From Stercorarius parasiticus (taxonomy: Eukaryota; Chordata; Aves; Charadriiformes; Stercorariidae): 64,000 nt of DNA. The stretch is from contig VWZL01004590.1 in NCBI GenBank assembly GCA_013396915.1, positions 351,276-415,275 on the forward strand, in the 5' to 3' direction. Position 1 is the first letter of the stretch, and each line of letters starts with the position of its first letter. Shown here one piece after another: positions 42,301 to 56,200 of this stretch. A program made the translations under genes and the position numbers. The notes under the pieces are model-generated. The model worked only from the letters and a program-made list of their open reading frames with translations, had not been told where the DNA came from and did no database searches.

Positions 42301-44000
42301 CCCCGTTGATTTACTTTGTTACAGGACAAAAAGTTAAAGTGCTGCTTTGGACTGGAGAAACAATTGCAGCTCTGGGAGCGCACACGTTTACCTTCCAGAA
42401 CAGAATAATTCATCGTTAGGTGTCTAAACCTCATTGACAGCGATTCACCATGGAGGCATACAGGAATGAATCACATCTGTTAACAGCAGAGATGCCAGCA
42501 GCAAAATAGGGATCTTAAAACGTTGACTCATTCACAGACATTTTATGCCATCATCAGAGAAACTTTTGAACAAGGTGAAGCATGAACAGACCTTCTCTTT
42601 TTTAAAGATCTGCAAAACTCTTATCTTTTCTCACATGATGGCAGGATAAGACCAGTTTGTGNTTTTTAAAGATCTGCAAAACTCTTATCTTTTCTCACAT
42701 GATGGCAGGATAAGACCAGTTTCATCCTGTCTGCAGAGCAGTTATCGCAGAGTGCCCTGGTAGCATGCTAGTAAGGTGCCCACTGGGAAAAAGAGAAGTG
42801 GGATTCCAAATCCATGTCTTTATATGAAAGAATAAAATTCCTGTCTCTCTCTCTGGCACACTGGACAAGCTCCTAAAAGGGAGTAGAGATCCTTCTCCTG
42901 TGAGAAACAAATCCAGGTGAAATTATTGACAAATAGTTAATAAGTTCTGTCTTTGGGGATAAATTTAATATTAACAAAAAACCTGCCTCACTGCAGAACT
43001 ATAATAACCTTAAACCTTTCTTTTTCTGAGGAACTTTGTACTTCAGATATTCTGCCATTGCACCATAAAAAGATGCTCCCTGTCCCGAAAAGCACACAGG
43101 AAACAACAGAAGGATACCAAGAGAAATATTAAAACCTTAAGAAATAAGAGGCTGATATTCAACAAAGCTTTTATTTAGAACTGTTTGGCTTTGAACTATA
43201 GTTGCCCTAGCGCAAGTATTCCTGCACTGGCCGAAGGAGGTGAGTGTCCCACGACGGATGTGGCAGTCCATATATTGAATCTAGTGGCGTGTTGCTAAGC
43301 ACCGATGGAAACACACAGAAGCAAAGGGAAGAAATCACTGCCAGGCTAATGTAAGAAGTGTTGTCTTCAGAATATTTATGCTCAGCTGCATATTCTAGAT
43401 GCTCAGAAACATGTACATTCAAATATCCTGTTCCTAATATATAGAGAAAAAACTGGAGAGAGACTTAAATATGTGTAGATTGTGATATAAACTACTATTG
43501 CCATCTTAAATGGAAGTTTTTGAGGCAAGAAAACAGTTGCAGAGGATGAAGTAATTCAGTGAGTCAGATAGAGAGAAATTACACAAAGCTGATAAGTCTC
43601 TGAGGATAATAGAGACTTCGAAAATTATTCATGAGAGAAGTGTAAAAAGTTTGATTCATATGCGAGAAATTGCCCACTTTTGCATCATGCTTTTTTTCCC
43701 CCACATTAATAATTCAAGTCAATAGACACGTCAGGTTTCTAGATTTTTATGTTTCCTTGTGCTTTTAAGCTTCTGTGTTACTTCCATTAACCATCTCGGA
43801 GTTCTCCAAATAAGTCTGTCTGAAGCATCTATACAAACAATACTAAAATACTACAAATACTTATGGACTGCAGGCATTTTTGCAGGAAAAACATGTCATC
43901 TTCTGGATGCATCAGTGCAAAACTTGTTCGCAAATTATTAAGTAGTGCGCAAATTCCTATGGGAAAGTTATCAAGATGACAGAACCAGGCTCTTCAGTGT
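39383..44000. other. Intronic stretch, no recognised genes
   Basis: AT-rich sequence with no recognised genes. The only marked structure is the 60-base duplication around an N at 42.6 kb. The 140-codon open frame at 41593-42015 has no recognisable motif and is taken as chance. Confidence 0.6.
42599..42722. repeat. Perfect 60-bp duplication flanking a single N
   Basis: Bases 42599-42658 and 42663-42722 are identical, separated by only 'gtgn' (N at 42662). The pattern of an exact repeat at an N fits two contigs whose overlapping ends were not merged, rather than a natural tandem repeat. Confidence 0.9.
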
Positions 44001-44273
44001 GGTGCATGGTAAGAAAACAAGAGATAACAGGCATAAATTGAAATGAGAGGGTTCAGAAATGACGGAAGTAAAAACTTTTTCCCCATGAGGGCAGTCAAGC
44101 AGGGGAACAGGAAGAGCTGTCTCCATCCTTGGAGGTTTTCAAGACCAGATGGATAAAGGCCTGAGCCACCTGGTCTCATCTCACAGCTGGTTCTGCTTGA
44201 GCAGAAGGTTGTTTTAGAGAATTCCTGAGGTCCCTTCTAACCTTAAATACCCAGTGATCCCTGTCATCCTGTG
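44001..44273 (+). mobile_element. CR1 LINE 3' fragment, diverged
   Basis: The + strand shows CR1-like text: 'aaactttttccccatgaggg', 'catccttggaggttttcaag', 'gaccagatggataaaggcct', 'ctgcttgagcagaaggttgt' and 'gaggtcccttctaacctt'. It ends where the terminal repeats would begin. It is diverged, hence old. Unlike the other CR1 copies in the window it is on the + strand. Confidence 0.8.
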
Positions 44274-47200
44274 GGAGCTGTATCTCATCATCCAGAAAAA
44301 TTAATGACAACTTTGTCAATATAGGCTTTAAAAAAAATAACTGGAAAAGCAATTAAAAGCAAAAAACTAAATATTTTTCTCCCTTATGAATGCATTCCCC
44401 TATCTGTACACAGGCAGAGATGCATTTGATGTTCTACATTACCCCGAAGAAAGGTTTTTCCCAAGGCAGCCAAGCTTACAAGGTTTAAGTTGAGTTTGTA
44501 GCTGTGATGGCTCACTGGCAGAGCAGCCTGAGCATAGCCCAAAAGGCCAGCTCTGGCCATGCTAACTGGTCTCGTAAGCGCTGGAGAGCAAGTCACTGCA
44601 GCTCTGCAAGCTGCGCCTACTGCCTCGAGTGCAGCCCCAGGAGAAGAGGTCTGTGGTGGTCCTGGACCTACACTGTAAACGTGCATGGTGTCCTGCTGGC
44701 CGTACAGACTTGTCAGCCAAGGCCACCACTATTTGCACCGTGTTTGCACAGATTTGATTAGTTTGACCATGAGTCACTGGAACTGGTCTCAGCCCATTGG
44801 TAATACTGGCAATTCTTGTCTGTTAAAGTATAATCTCCTCAGGGCAAGTGATTTCCTTTGGAAACACTCATTGCCCATCACAGCGAGTCCTGATCTCAGC
44901 TCATCAGCAGTATCAAAACAGAGCTTTAACTAACAGCTTCAGAAAGATGACTACTGACAGCAAGCGAGCCTTAAGTTGCATCTACATCGTAACCCATCAC
45001 ACTGTTGCACAGTAACATTGATTTTTTTGTTGGGCTAGGTCAGATTACAGATACTATGCATACAATTTTTCTCATTGCCATAGCTGGGAATCTAACCAGG
45101 CAGCACAGTGCTCTGTTCCTATGCAGAGAAGCATCTCAGTCTCCCTCCATCCTGTCACAAGCTGCATAAGAGTCTTTCCTTCTCTGTCCTGGCCAGGTGA
45201 GGTGCATCCAGATCCTGCAGTTTTCTGTTTGCTACTGCCCTCTCTCCCTTACAATGGATTTGAGCCCCCTTCCCCAGCTTCAAGCTGCTTCTTTCCATTT
45301 ACAAACCGGCTTTGCACCCATTTGCTCCTCCCTCTTGGCTCTCAATCTTTCCAGTCCTTTGTGAGGACTTTTCCTTCAGCTTCCCTGGGGGCTCAGATCC
45401 CGTTGGCAACCATTCTAAAAGCTTATCCAGGAGGCTTGTTCCCTTCACATCTCCTTCCCCAAATCCCATCCTTCCCAGAAGACAGGAGCCCTGCAGGACA
45501 TACCCCACATGTTTAAAGCCTGAAGGGTGTCAAAACCCCTCTGAGAACTTACAGCTGGCAGATGCGAAGGTTGTAGCCCAACCTCTTTGCAAGAACCTGC
45601 TAAGCTTGTGACGTTCCCAAGTGCTTCTGTGCATGATCTTTTAGGAAACAAACTATGTCAAATATAACACAATGTGGGTTTCCTCCTGGCAATCAAACTT
45701 AAACGGATCAATGGTATAGTCACAAAAGCCAACAAAAAATACATAATACCAACAGGTTAAACAGCAAGGACCCACTCTTACTCATCTTTTAGGCAAACAG
45801 CTAACATAACCATATGCAAGCAACCACGGGGAAGTTTTCAAAATGGAAAAGATGAGCACAAAACCCACATGTCCTTGATGTTCATAAGATATGACTCTTC
45901 ATTTATGCAAATCTGTAATTACTTTGTAATCAAAGGATACAATGCAAATTTGAGACAGCAGAGGTGACACCTCAGGGGACAGTCAGCTCTGATGACAGCC
46001 CTGGCTGTGGCCAGCATGGGGTCAGGAGTGGCACAGAGTCACTCCTGCTGCTCAGATGGAGCGGGAGGGAGGAAGAGAGGAAAACAGAGCAGTACTAAAC
46101 ACACTCGGGTCCTCAAGGGACACCTCTCTCCTGTTCAGCTGAATGCGTGGAACAGGAGGGAGGAATATATAATATTTCATAACATATTTTTAACTCTTTT
46201 TATAGTTCGGTAGCTCTAGCTGCTAGGAATAAGCTTTTGAGGGAGGCAGAAGGGAATGGTCTACAGAAAATTCACTAGAAGGAATTATCCTTCCTTTTTA
46301 AGCCTTCACATGTCTGCATGAGAGGTCCCAGGTAATTAGTGCTGTCCCCATCAGTGAAGACTATTTCCTGAGTGCCAAAATGCAATTTGGCAAGAAGAAA
46401 ATACTGAGTGCATTTCGGGGGGGGCGGAAATTGCAGCAAAAATATAAGTTTGGCAAAAAAAAGTGTTCCTTTAACTAGCAGGCTCTGCAGTTTAACTTAC
46501 ATTTTGACTATTTATATGGGTTTGATATGTCTATTTACTGGGCTTTTAAATAAAAACACTAGTTACTATAGTAACATTTACATCATAGGTTGTACTGATG
46601 CTGCCTCTGAGATACAGAAAACCAATCTGCTGTGTTAACCTTTGTACTTCACTTCTCCAATATTTTAAATGACAAACCCATTTTCTAATAAATTCTCTTT
46701 TTCTCTAATTATTTTACTTCTCAGATTATAAATTAAAATACGATTGATCTAATTTTCTTTTAAATGACTAAGCCCTATGTGTGGGAACATGAAACCTGGT
46801 TCCAGAGAGAACAAGGAGAATGTATGTAGAAAGAGAACTGCAGTATGGGGAAATCAGACAAATCTTGCTTTTCTAGTCCTCCTCTTGTAGGAATTGCAGT
46901 AAAATGACAGATTATTATTTCTTTGGAGGAAGAGTCTTCTCCTCTGTGGCTTTTATTTTAGCCTGGTAGAACAGCAAAGCAGCATGGCCCATTCTGAGCT
47001 TTGCCTATACTGTTCTTTCCCCTATTTTCCCAGCCTCTTATCAGCTGATTTATCATTTTCAAGTGCTTCTGTACATCTGCTGTATTTGCACCCCTGCATA
47101 CCTATTGGTTTACTTTATGAAAATTACAGGATTAATCGCAAGATGCAGAACACAGACAACCCTGCTCGGCCAACTTTGTTCTCTGGGATCCCCTCCACCG

Positions 47201-50200
47201 GCAGAACGCTCCTAAGCTTGCAGTGTCCTGATTTAGTGCTGGAAGACCTCTTAGGCTCTCCATGAGGTCTTACTGCTGCAAGCTGGCATGGTTACACTCT
47301 GTTCTAACTCTACAGAAGCAAGATATTTAGACAGCAAAATGCAACCTTCTTTGGCAGATGAGGAAATAAAACAAGGACGTACAATACTAGAGAAGAGGTG
47401 CCTATAGCTGCATCTTCCCATAGCGCGTATCTTTACAGGCAGGAATCAAGACAAAGCACAAAGGCACGATTAAGTTACAATAAACGCAACTGTTGAAGGC
47501 TTCCTCTCATGTGTCCCTATGGTGGGGAAAACAGAAACAAGCCCTCCACGTGTTCTTACATGTTGATTTCCCTCCCTGAACTCTTCATCTTACTGCATTT
47601 AACACACTTCCAGCTTACACTAGCAGAATGAGATCCTCCATTTCTCCCTTCCGCAAAGACGTGCTTAAACACTTACTAGGGAAATGTGTTTGGGTGGGGG
47701 GGAAGGCAGTAGATCAAATAAAGGGAATTTAAAAAAATGCAGCTTGACAGAGTAAAAGATCACTGGTGCTTTAGCCAAGGTTCTCGATTCCAGTAAAAAA
47801 CTTCCCGATCATGCATTTACCTAACAGGAATTAGCAGCTAGAAAATATAGAGGGCAGAAGATAATGGAAAGAGTGAAGGTAACTTACATAGAGCTATCAG
47901 ACACCTCTCCAATGGGCTGACTTGCTTTTTCCTTCTATTTTTCTTTCTGATGTACATACACCCAATTCAGACTGTAGTGAAAACGTGCATAAATGGGACT
48001 GTAGCACAGCCAGAACACTGCTGGTCACCTAAAGTTATTCTTTGCTGATGTCATAACCATGGAAAAAAAAACATGATTTGCTTTTGGTTCAGAAGAGAAG
48101 CATTGTTTAGTCTATTATCCCCATAATCCCTGCCAGGATGAGAGCTCTACTCAACTACATTTCAGTGAAAAGAAAGTAAACACCACTACTTTTTTCCTAA
48201 GGGGGTGCTGGTGGAAATGTATCTCCAGAAGCGCTTTATAAAACCTGGCACCAATCTGAGTTTCTCAAGTGTGTCATCTAGCAGAGAGGACAGGAATTGA
48301 CAGAACAGAGCTGGCAAGAAAGATAAATGGTGGAGAAAACGAGAAGGTCTTTTGAAAAACTTAATGAAAAAAAAAAATCTAGACTTTTTAGCAAATTAAA
48401 CATTTCTAAACCTGGCAGAAGTATAGCACATGGCCCAGTGTGACATTCTTGCATTCTATACTACAGAGGAAAAAATGCAGAATGAAATAGTGGCCAAGTT
48501 CAAATTGAGGCCGCTTTTGTGGTTTTGCCTATGGAAACAGCATTTTACTTCAAATATTTATGTATCAGTGATGAGTTCCATCCAACATAACATAGAAAGC
48601 CCATCTACTTCATGCCCACAATAAATGAAAATGCCACCATGCTTTTCTTGAAAGCAGGGGAAGTTAGAGAATGGGTACAAGGATACTCACCCACCTTGTC
48701 CCATCATCCCAAAATAGGAGAGAACGTCACAGGGGTCTTTCATAGCTCTTTTCAGATGCGTTATTCTTCTTTAAAAAGGAAAGGATCGTATGTCCATCCA
48801 CTATAGCTTAAGAGGCCTTTCTACAGGAGAACAAAAAAGGCAGCCCAGAAAAGAAACAAATCCACCAACGTTCTTTGACAAATGTAACTGGAGCAGAGAT
48901 TCTGGACATGCCACTATCTAAGAGTACCAGAGCTCCAGAGACTGAAAACACCTTCACATCGATGCATGGGAAGACTGAAAGGATCCAAGCATTGTTTCAG
49001 TTTTACGCTCTATTTGTAGTTAGAATACCTTTGTTAATATTTCCTGTACTTTCGGAGTAGCCAGTGCTTTCATGAACTGCGTATCAGACTTTATCCTGCA
49101 AAACAGAAGCCACACAACTACACTTCCTAACCAGAACAATTCCTAATCCATCCGCACATATTTCATGTCATTGGTCTCAGATGACTCCGGTCAGTCCCAT
49201 CGCTCATCTCCTGTCCTCTAAGCGCCTGCAAAGCCACAGTGCCTCTGCCCACGAGGTCAGCCTTAGTTCTGCCTCTTCTCCCACTCCCTACACGTTACCT
49301 TCTCCCAAGATGTGCTGTGTACAGCTTCTTTCCAGCCCGCTAGCTGTGACGCCCACCTGCTTAGTCGAAGACTGCCTCAATGTTTGTTTTCTCCAAAATA
49401 AATTTCTACGTCTCATGTAGCACCAATAAATTGATATCAGACATAAGTATTTTAAAACAAAGATGGAGGAAGCAATTAACTGGAATTTTGAGTGTTCGGA
49501 TGGACTGTCACTCTGTGGAGTCTTTGAAACTCTAAATTCCTCCAGGTGGAATCCATCTGGTTTATGTGACTTGGACAATATTGAGTCAACACCATATAAA
49601 TGCAGTGATTAAACTGCAAACTGCCTGGGGACTCTGTGAATGTACCTCCATGACTAGCATACGCCATACACGGAAAGGATTTCATTGCTACGCATCTGGA
49701 ATGGGAGCATTGCTTCCGAGTGTCAGGGTCAAAAGGAAATGGAGATCATCACAATATATGAACTGCTGGTAGGAACACTGCATGAATTCATGAGTAATAC
49801 CTACTTCTCATCATACTTGCCTCTAGAATATGGTTAAAATCCTAGGAACAGCTGTAGAACATTTTATGAAGCCAAGATGAATACTCTGTATTTTGAGGGC
49901 AGGCAGAACTCACCTCCAACACACCAGCCAGCGCGATGTGCCGTGCAGCCCAACGTACCATGCTCCTCTTGTTGCATACGACTCAGTGTGCACGGGAATT
50001 CAACTCGCTGAAGATACCAGGTGTCTTAGAAGCACCATCCCATGTTTGCCACTCCAGTTTAGCAACAATTGCTATTTTGAGTGGTTTGTCAAGCAACTAT
50101 TAATTAATTTCATGGGGCTTTTTGGCAAGCAGCCCTTTGCTGAGCTATCTCAGCCTTAGAATCTTCTTCAGTGTATCATATCCGGATCTGTTTCAGAATC

Positions 50201-53200
50201 GAGTGTCTACTGAGAACGTGCATTTTTCTCTTAACTTCTAGAAAATTGTGTAATTTGCCCCAAAGTAGCTGCAACAATGAAAAATCTAAGAATCAGATTA
50301 TTTTACTGAAATATCGAGCAAAGTCCTAACATACTGTGTCCAGTTTTCAGCTACTAGATTTTCAGTGTTGCTCCAAACCACATCTTTAGGCACTAATTTT
50401 AAGGGGAATTTGGCATCTGCCTTTGAGGATCTGGGTCTCAGTCTCCAAGACCTGGCAGTATTTCATCCATATTAAGATGCAATGTGATCAAGACCTACCA
50501 GAAAGCACACCTTACATGCATCTCAAAACCAGATGTACTGGATTGCCGAGACATTACGTGCAGCAGTGAAGACACTTCTGTCTCAGTAAGTTCTCAGAGC
50601 CAGATGTGACAGCTTCAAAACATCAGGGAATATTCCAGCAGAAGTGACCAATAGTTTAGGAAGGAAATCAAAAAAATGGAGTGGAAAAAAAAAACGTGGG
50701 GAATGGTTGGACCCCTTTCTATGAAGGGATGTTGATATTCTGCATGACTTATTTTCTAGAAAAATAATAATGGGTAATGTCCTGGTTTGACAAGAAAGCA
50801 CAGCATGGGAAAACAGCGCGAGAAAAAAAAAAATACAAGGGTATAGAAAAAGTGTAGTGGGAAGACAGGGAAAAATGGACTAGGAAGGGCTAGATATGGG
50901 AAGAAGCAAGAACAAGAAGCAGATGGGCCCCGCCGGGACGGAAATGATGTGTACAGATAGCCCTGGCACAGAGGAGGTGTGAGCGAAGAGAAGAGTATGG
51001 GATTGTGATATGAGGGAAAGGGTCAAGAGGGAGACAGAGTCCCAACAAAAGGCAGGGGGTGAAGTCCCTGTGAAGGGGCTCATGCTACCAGCAGGAAGCA
51101 TCTACCCACCACCAGCAGGAAGGGCGCTGCGCCCTCGTACTTAGGGGCTGCTGGGAGCACTTCTGGCTGCGACACTGGATTTTGAAAATGTTGCCCTCCC
51201 TACGTGGCAGCAGCAATTGGAGCAGTATGACATGGGCACCAAGCCAACAAGCACTGACTGGGACAGCTGTTTCCTATTGTAGCAACCCCAGTTTTCAGTG
51301 CCGTGTGGACCAGGCTCAGAGTACACTGACGCATGGAGCGAGGCTTGTGGGGAGGGAGGTGATCTGTATGGCATGTTTCATTCCCACATGATCTCCACAC
51401 GGGAAATGTCCCCTCAGACAGTACTACCCTCCCTTTGCCAAGTGCTCTTGCTTCTGCATGAGGAGGTAAAGGCTAAGCTACCGCTGATGCTGGAGAAGAC
51501 AAGAAGAATGGGCAGGGAAGGAGTCAGCCCTCTCACACCGGTTTCTGTTGGCAAGGACCCCCACAAACACCAGTGAACCTTGACATCTGGATCACAAGGA
51601 GAGCAGACATGAATTTCAGTCCTTCCACACACAAACAAAAATGCTGTGTTGTATAAAGACCAGAGCTGTTCATACAAGACTAGATTAGAGCAGAAGAGAA
51701 GATTCAGGTACAGAATGCACTCTAGTCTTTCACTTGTATCCCATGCCTTGCACCCTGTTTAAAATGTCACAGTCCTTTGTTTTGCACATAGAGGCACTCT
51801 GCATCCCCAAACATCAAAATTCTCCCTTATCGATTAGGTATTTTAGCCAAAAGGTCTCCACTTGAAGTGTGTCAAACATAAATCTAATTTGATTATTCAG
51901 TTTAGACAGGTTTTCCTTTCAGAAAGGTCATATTTAATGCAGCATTATTCCATCACAGGTCTGACTGTGGGACATCTGAATGGCTGCTGATATTGTGGCA
52001 CCCACGGATAATCCCAGTTCAGCATCCGTTGCCTTTCCCTCCACCTTGCCACTTTTCATTTCCACCACTGCAGTTTCTTTGTATGTGGGTTAGAGGGACA
52101 TAAAATTGACTATTGAACGTGAGTAATAAAACTAACGTCAAAAGTTTTCATTTTGGGGAGTAAGTTTCGATGTTTAAATGGGAACAAAATAGCCTAAACC
52201 CTGTTCCCACACTCAGTCTCCAAATAAAAATACAGTAATAACAAATGGCCTATTACTGCAACTTGAAAGTTTTCAGAAGGCCAGGGAAATGCTATCAAGT
52301 TAACGTGATTACTAAAAGCGCCACAGGAAAACACGTATTGATTGACCCTCATAATGAGTTTACCTACAGACTTCCTCATTACCTGCACATTACAGACGAG
52401 ATTTAGCGAAGAGAATACAATTAGCTTCAGTAACTTATAATACCTTACACCATAACTGAGAAGAGTTGTGTACAATAAAAACGGGCACTTAAATGTCAGA
52501 CAAACAGATGGAAGAATGATGGTTTTACCCTTTGATTTACGTATACACAGCATTTTACAAAGAATCAGAAAGTTCAGGAGCTATTTGTAAATGATCCACC
52601 ACAACTGACTTTATGTTTATTTCTGTCTATCGGTGTAATTATTCTTGTCACTAAAGAAAAAGGAGTACGCACAGACATCAGTGCTGTCATCAACTATGAC
52701 TTTCATCACTTGTCAGAAGCACAAAACTAAAATTAATTGTGCCATTTTCCATACCAAATCAGAGGTATACATTTTAAAAATACCTTACAGCCCACAAAGT
52801 TTGAGAAACCATTTTTGAACAGGCTTCACACAGTGAAAGACAATAAATCGTAACCACTGCCAGAGTATATTCTTTCAAGAATTATAAAGCAGACGTTAGG
52901 TTTTTATATTTAATCAAAATTCTTCCATTCTGTACAGAGCTTAGGAGATGAGTAAGAGTTTATATTTAAAACAGAACATTAAAAAACATCCAAATATGCC
53001 AAATCAGAGCTAGTGAAAAAGTTTACCTTTTAAAACTCTTTTAAAAATTATTAATAAAGCCTTTAAGGTTTAGCACAAGGAATTTCCTGGATATTTCACC
53101 ACTAAAGACAGGTAATAAATTACAGCCCAATTACAATCGTCTGTGACTTTTTAAAAAAAATTAAGTCAGAAATATCACCATTGCATCTTAAGAAAAACTG

Positions 53201-56200
53201 TGGACTATAACCTGTCTGTAGATACCAGTGTAGCATCACAGCTCCCGATGGTCTCATGTGGAGCTGCCCCTTGAGGGACTGCTCCCTTTTCATTTGCACT
53301 GCACGCCATCACATTTTGCCTTCTCAAAAGCCACCCCAGGTGACATTAATCTACTTCAGCTACAGTCTTTCTTTTAAGTTGAATGGGAAGATTTCCACTG
53401 AAATTACATTGGACTATGGAGATACCAAACTCTGTACTGCTCACTAAGGGAATGGAAAAGTCAGGCCAGCAATTTCAACAGGAGCTGAATCAAGCTCCAA
53501 GAAGAGCAGGATTGACTTATTCATGCTGGGATCCTCTCACTACTTAATGATCAATCTACCACCATCGTTCAGTCCAATTCAATCCCCAGCCAACTCTCTG
53601 ACTTGTAAGAGAAAAGTTCTTCCACAAGATTTTTTTTTTTTTTTGTCTTCCAGGTGACTTGCTGCAGGAAAGCAGATTTTTCTTTTTAATGTACACACTA
53701 CGGTTTTATTTTTCAGTCAGATATTTTGTTCCCTGTTCGAATCTGAGTTTTGTCATAGTGAAAGAGTGGACTCTTTCCTCATCCTGGAGTCATTATGCAT
53801 AGTATTCTATGTTTTAGAAAGAAATTATACCTACAAAAGTCTGCATGGGAGTATATATACACATGAGTATCTATGTACTTATCTGTTAAACACAAGTTTT
53901 AAGTAATTAGAAATGGGAAGTCAGTCCCTTCAACGCACATCCAGAACCAATTAGTATTTTATGACGTAGTTCTTTCTAAATTGCCACTTGCCTGCCCCTC
54001 TTTCCATCTTGTTAATACTATCCATAAACCACTGTTTGTTAAGTTGTTTTGAATGTGTGACTTGCTTTTGGCTCAGCTTCTTGTGACACCTGGAGCTGAC
54101 AATAGCTGAGTCCCATCAGGGCAGGGAAGCAGGGACTGGTTGCAATTACTGACCGTGGGAGTTTAAAGTTCACTCTCTCATTCCGGAGAGCCTGGAGCTG
54201 CCAGCAGTTGGGGGAGGGTTGCTTTGGGTTGGTTTTTAATGGAACTGTAGCTAAAGGCACACATGAGCAGGGAGGGGACGTCCTAGGTGGCCAGGGTTAG
54301 GTAAAGGACCTGAGGACCTCCTGAGCAAGCCAAGAGTTAGGATGAGAGCTGGAGCCAGGACAGAGCTGCAGCTCAATGCCTACTTGGAGCTGGGACCTTC
54401 TGTGCTCTCCTTGCAGGGCTGGGGGAAAAGGACTAAAGCAAGCTGAAGAAACCAGAGTAACAATGGGGTACAACCACTGCAAAAGAGGAGAGGGACAAAG
54501 AGACACCTCCATCAATCATTAGGTGTCTAAAAGAGTTTGAATAACCTGAATCCTAACTGAGGATTGCTAAATCCTAATTAACTTTACAGATTGCTCACTT
54601 ATGAGACAACCAGAAAGACACTGCATTTTGAAATTGTTTCTAATGAGGATCTGTCTAGCCATGAAAAGATCATTGGAAACTAATATATTTTCTGCTGTAG
54701 GTTTTAATTAAACAGCAAAATATTTGTTAAGAATGCAATCTTCTTATAAGGAAGGAACAGAAGAGATAGCATGCTCCGGACTGCCTGAAGTATATTATTT
54801 TGTATTATCTGATTCAAGAGCTAAAACTTACTTAGCAGAATATTTATGAGAAATATTCTGCATTTCTTAATATTTTAAAATTAAACTAAGAGCAGTTGTC
54901 TTTGAAGACTTATAGGGGAAATTGTTTTATCATCATGGAGTTGTTTAAAACATCCTAATGTCTCATTGCAATCATTAGCATTTATTTAGTTAGAAAAGAA
55001 GAAACAGAATATCAAAGAAAGATTGGCCATGCAGGGTGACACTGAGCCATGTTACTAGAAACAAGTACAAGCTGTTAAATCCTCTCCCGGAGTAAAGTGC
55101 CCTCTGTTGAAATCCAGGCATATGGATCTTTGTGGCCAACATCACCCCATATCCTGTGTAGCAAAGCCAGAAGAAACAGACACTCGGAGAAGATGGACAC
55201 TCTGTTCTACAGAACTGACTCATAAACACGCTCACAGATTGCCCTCAGACATGAAGGGATTCAGCATCTAACGGGATTAGGCCTCCTTCATCCCTCCTTC
55301 CCCGCCCCACTGGCCCCAACAGCAAAGTCCCACCAGCTTCAAAAGGGGAGAGCTTGATCAGTAGCCAGTAAATTACAACTATTGCAGCTTTTGTTTCTAT
55401 GTTGTGTAAAGGCTTTTTTTTTTTTTAAAGACCGAAGACTGGTGACAAAGCCTCCTATTATATTACGAAATACCAGTCTTAGGCAGGAATTAAATGAATA
55501 ACAAAATCACAAGCCCAGATCAAACAGTCACAACAAAGGGTAAGCAAAACATATAAATGTCATGATGAATCCTCTTATTCCAAGCATATGCTTTGTAAAG
55601 CACGATAAATACTGTTTAACTTCTCCCCAGACCCTCAAGCAAACAAAAACATCCAAGCAGCATCTGTCATTTATTAAAATTGACCAAGAAAATGAAAGTA
55701 ACTTAGCCAATATATTGGAAAATGAAGCTCAAAGCAGGTGATAAAAACAAAATTCACAGCCATTGATAGCCCTACCTGACCTCATGGACCTACCAGGAGA
55801 CATCAACATCCCTCTTTGCCTCCAGCTCTGTTTGAGCCTCAGCACTTTATTCTCCACTTAAGGGTTTCAAATGAACTATATACAACTTGAACTTGAATGT
55901 GATTTTGGTCATCTTTTATGTGCATGTTTGTTTTGGGTTTTTTTTTTTAAACTCCACAAAAGTGAGCAGTTAATTTTACAAGCATTCCCCGGAAAAACAT
56001 GCTATTAAAAATACAATATAACACAGGCAACTTCCACCACTGAATGTGAGGTCAGCTGCTAGCAAGCAAAGCTAACAAAGACAATATCAGGGTTTCAGAT
56101 CACACCACCTGTGAGGACTGCTGTAACTACATACTTTAAATTCTTCATTTTGATAGGCAACAATGTTACAAGCATGTTTCACAGGAATAAGTCTTCCTTA

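Noticed and set aside
45121..45611. Overlapping 131- and 99-codon frames on the + strand
   Set aside because: Pro/Ser-rich frames from a pyrimidine-rich stretch; no recognisable domain, and several frames are open at once.
50778..51080. 'tgtcctggtttga' start and purine-rich text, reminiscent of some avian LTR starts
   Set aside because: No TATA-like box, poly(A) signal or matching end could be identified, so it is left unclassified.
53735..53750. gttcgaatctg string resembling a tRNA T-loop / B box
   Set aside because: No A box, anticodon stem or acceptor stem could be found upstream at the right distance; an isolated match is expected by chance.
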